From an uncultured Phocaeicola sp. (GTDB taxonomy: Bacteria; Bacteroidota; Bacteroidia; Bacteroidales; Bacteroidaceae), in assembly GCA_948956705.1 (NCBI GenBank), contig CARCZS010000007.1, positions 42,594 to 106,593 of the forward strand: a stretch of DNA of 64,000 nucleotides, given 5' to 3'. The translations under genes were made by a program, and so were the position numbers. Numbering within the stretch: position 1 is the stretch's first letter; every line of letters begins with the position of its first letter. The notes under the pieces are model-generated. The model was given only the letters and a program-made list of their open reading frames with translations, ran no database searches and had not been told where the DNA came from. Below, one piece after another: positions 62,439-64,000 of this stretch.

Positions 62439-63254
62439 TTATTTATGAGAAGCCGCAAAGGTCTGTACAATAGAGAAACCTACTTCATCGAGGCTGTAAG
62501 TCAGTTTATCAATCTTGTTAGTATAGTAGTTATAAGAAATAACTGCCAAGGCACCGGTCAAGATACCAAAAGCCGTATTAATCAATGCTTCCGAGATACC
62601 TTGAGACAAAGCCATTGAGTCTGTACCGCCACCGGCAGACAAAGCTGCGAATGAACGAATCATACCAATTACCGTACCCAGCAACCCCATTAATGTTCCC
62701 AATGTAGTAATTGTACCGATAATAGGCAGATTCTGCTCCATCATAGGCAGTTCCAGAGCAGTAGCTTCGTCCAGCTCTTTTTGGATGGCAAGTACTTTTT
62801 GATCTTTAGAGAGCGTCGTATCATTTTCTACTTCAGCATACTTTTTTAAAGTAGAAGTAACAACATTGGCCACAGACCCACCTTGTTTATCGCAGAGCTC
62901 TTGTGCTTTGTTCATATCGCCGGCAGCTAAAGCGGATTTAATATGGGCCACAAATTTTACCAACGACCCTTTACCAAAAGCGGAACGGATAGCAAAATAA
63001 CGTTCAATACTCAATGCGATAACAGTGAGTAGCAAAGTCTGGATAATAGGTACCACAATACCACCTTTGTATATTGTACCCAGAAAGTGCCCGGGCAACG
63101 GATGGTTATTCGGATCATTATTCATAAAGTTGGCAGGATTGCCAAGTATGAAGTGGTATATACAAACTGCTATGATGAAGCAGCATATAATTACCCAACC
63201 TGCATTTTTAATGCCTACAATCTTATTAGTAGTTTTTGTTTGAATAGCTTCCAT
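62439..63254 (-). CDS. exbB: MotA/TolQ/ExbB proton-channel protein
   Basis: 271 residues with a long N-terminal helix pair and the characteristic ExbB core (PIIGTITTLGTLMGLLGTVI, SFAALSAGGGTDSMALSQGI, SEALINTAFGILTGALAVIS). Provides the proton-motive force to TonB with the ExbD pair. First gene of the cluster; no -7 box could be picked out with confidence in the 144 bp upstream. Confidence 0.94.
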   Translation of the reverse strand: MEAIQTKTTNKIVGIKNAGWVIICCFIIAVCIYHFILGNPANFMNNDPNNHPLPGHFLGTIYKGGIVVPIIQTLLLTVIALSIERYFAIRSAFGKGSLVKFVAHIKSALAAGDMNKAQELCDKQGGSVANVVTSTLKKYAEVENDTTLSKDQKVLAIQKELDEATALELPMMEQNLPIIGTITTLGTLMGLLGTVIGMIRSFAALSAGGGTDSMALSQGISEALINTAFGILTGALAVISYNYYTNKIDKLTYSLDEVGFSIVQTFAASHK

Positions 63255-63398
63255 AATTTCATTTATTTAATTAATCGTTTTTATGAAAACCGAAGTTTCC
63301 ATCTTATAATAAAGTCAGAAATAGAGATAAAACACCATTCCCCGACACTCTCACCAAGGCATCGGAGTATGGAAAACAACTAAATTTATAACGATTAA

Positions 63399-63806
63399 TT
63401 AAATCAGAATGCGTCTCAGCGTGAACACAAAATAATGGCATGCCGGAGACACACAATGAATGGGATTTGAAGGGAACATCTTAGCCTTGCCTAACGCCAA
63501 GCTATCTTCCCTGAGTGAGAAATAATTTATGAGAATTTTTAAGAAGTCCTGTTGATGTTCCTCAGCACGACGAATACGCGCATCATCAGGAATGAGTTTT
63601 ATCACAACCTGTTGGTTGCCACTTACTAAATCGTTTGAATAAGAAACGGTATCATTATTGAGGTGATGATTGGCAACCGATTGTTCACACTGCCCAATAG
63701 TAGATGAAGATTTATCGATGGAAGAAGAAAAGGCTTCTGCATCGATACTCTGGTATTTAAAGAGAAATAGAAGAGTCAATAATACTATTTTAAGTATTAA
63801 CTTCAT
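63399..63806 (-). CDS. Small secreted protein of unknown function
   Basis: 135 residues from the ATG at 63806; the frame opens as far as 63929, but the hydrophobic signal (LKIVLLTLLFLFKYQSIDA, cleavage about residue 24) starts here. The mature part has a Ser/Asn/Val-rich N-terminus and a helical region with KLIPDDARIRRAEEHQQDFLK. No family was recognised. It lies just upstream of exbB in the same orientation; the 144-bp gap leaves operon membership open. Confidence 0.6.
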   Translation of the reverse strand: MKLILKIVLLTLLFLFKYQSIDAEAFSSSIDKSSSTIGQCEQSVANHHLNNDTVSYSNDLVSGNQQVVIKLIPDDARIRRAEEHQQDFLKILINYFSLREDSLALGKAKMFPSNPIHCVSPACHYFVFTLRRILI

Positions 63807-63950
63807 TTTGTTGAGCTTTAAAAGATTTCCGGTTCGTATTGTATCAACAAGCAAAAAGTTTTTTTGTTCACGAAAAGAACATATTTCTTTTAATTTAATC
63901 ACAAATACATCTACTGTAGCAATCCCCACTCACTCATAAACATACAAAAG

Positions 63951-63984
63951 AAGCCTCCGAATCATTTGACTGACTCGGAGGCTT
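63951..63984 (-). terminator. Terminator near the right edge
   Basis: Perfect 10-bp stem AAGCCTCCGA / TCGGAGGCTT. The better T tract is on the minus strand (TTCTTTTG), so it probably ends a gene that starts beyond the window. Confidence 0.75.
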
Positions 63985-64000
63985 TCATTAAAACGGCAGC

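Overview
The window looks like chromosomal DNA of a human-gut Bacteroides species. Many genes are preceded by the Bacteroides -7 box TAnnTTTG. The families are typical of the phylum: HU-HIG DNA-binding protein, LruC/DUF4842 lipoproteins, DUF4290, DUF3836, DUF4488, an RND pump fused to a TolC-like domain, and a TonB/ExbB/ExbD/ExbD cluster. The species cannot be named from sequence alone. Most of the window is conserved core genome; the novelty lies mainly between genes.

Layout. 1-13 kb: the N-terminal part of a TonB-dependent receptor, an AAA-ATPase/PD-(D/E)XK protein, an HU-like protein, three LruC-domain lipoproteins around lgt, and ddh. 12.4-19.2 kb (mostly +): ruvA, a lipoprotein gene (-), a tRNA nucleotidyltransferase, a HlyIII-family membrane protein, then nrdD-nrdG behind a cobalamin riboswitch. 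19.2-20.3 kb: a gene-poor stretch with a candidate small RNA, a transposase remnant and a 243-bp dispersed repeat. 20.3-27 kb (-): a seven-gene operon tsaB-DUF4290-murA-rimM-M23 peptidase-dxr-rseP. 27-29.2 kb (+): yicC-gmk-small membrane protein-nadD. 29.2-31.1 kb: an accessory island with a MntA/HepT-type module and noncoding repeats, bracketed by copies of the nadD 3' end. 31-38 kb (-): a metal-efflux operon (RND-TolC fusion, adaptor, LytS-type kinase, LytTR regulator). 38-43 kb: DUF3836, phosphoesterase, menA, ispF, FAH-family hydrolase, rex, SUI1-like factor. 43-46 kb (-): rplM-rpsI-rpsB-tsf. 46-54 kb (-): zeta-toxin-like kinase with a small partner, DUF4488, asnS, an rRNA pseudouridine synthase with a repetitive tail, purB and a MATE pump. 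54.4-57.7 kb (-): a GntR(YtrA)/ABC operon containing an old tandem duplication. 57.9-63.8 kb (-): exbB-exbD-exbD-tonB-PstS-TPR, preceded by a small secreted protein.

The observations that most deserve follow-up are: (1) two extra copies of the nadD 3' end beyond the gene, enclosing a toxin-antitoxin-like pair; (2) a 243-bp dispersed repeat built around a 22-bp palindromic array; (3) several sequence-unrelated intergenic arrays sharing a period of about 21-24 bp; (4) B12-riboswitch control of the B12-independent anaerobic ribonucleotide reductase; (5) MurA with Asp in place of the fosfomycin-target Cys; (6) the duplication junction in the GntR/ABC operon. No CRISPR array, tRNA, rRNA or complete mobile element was seen.
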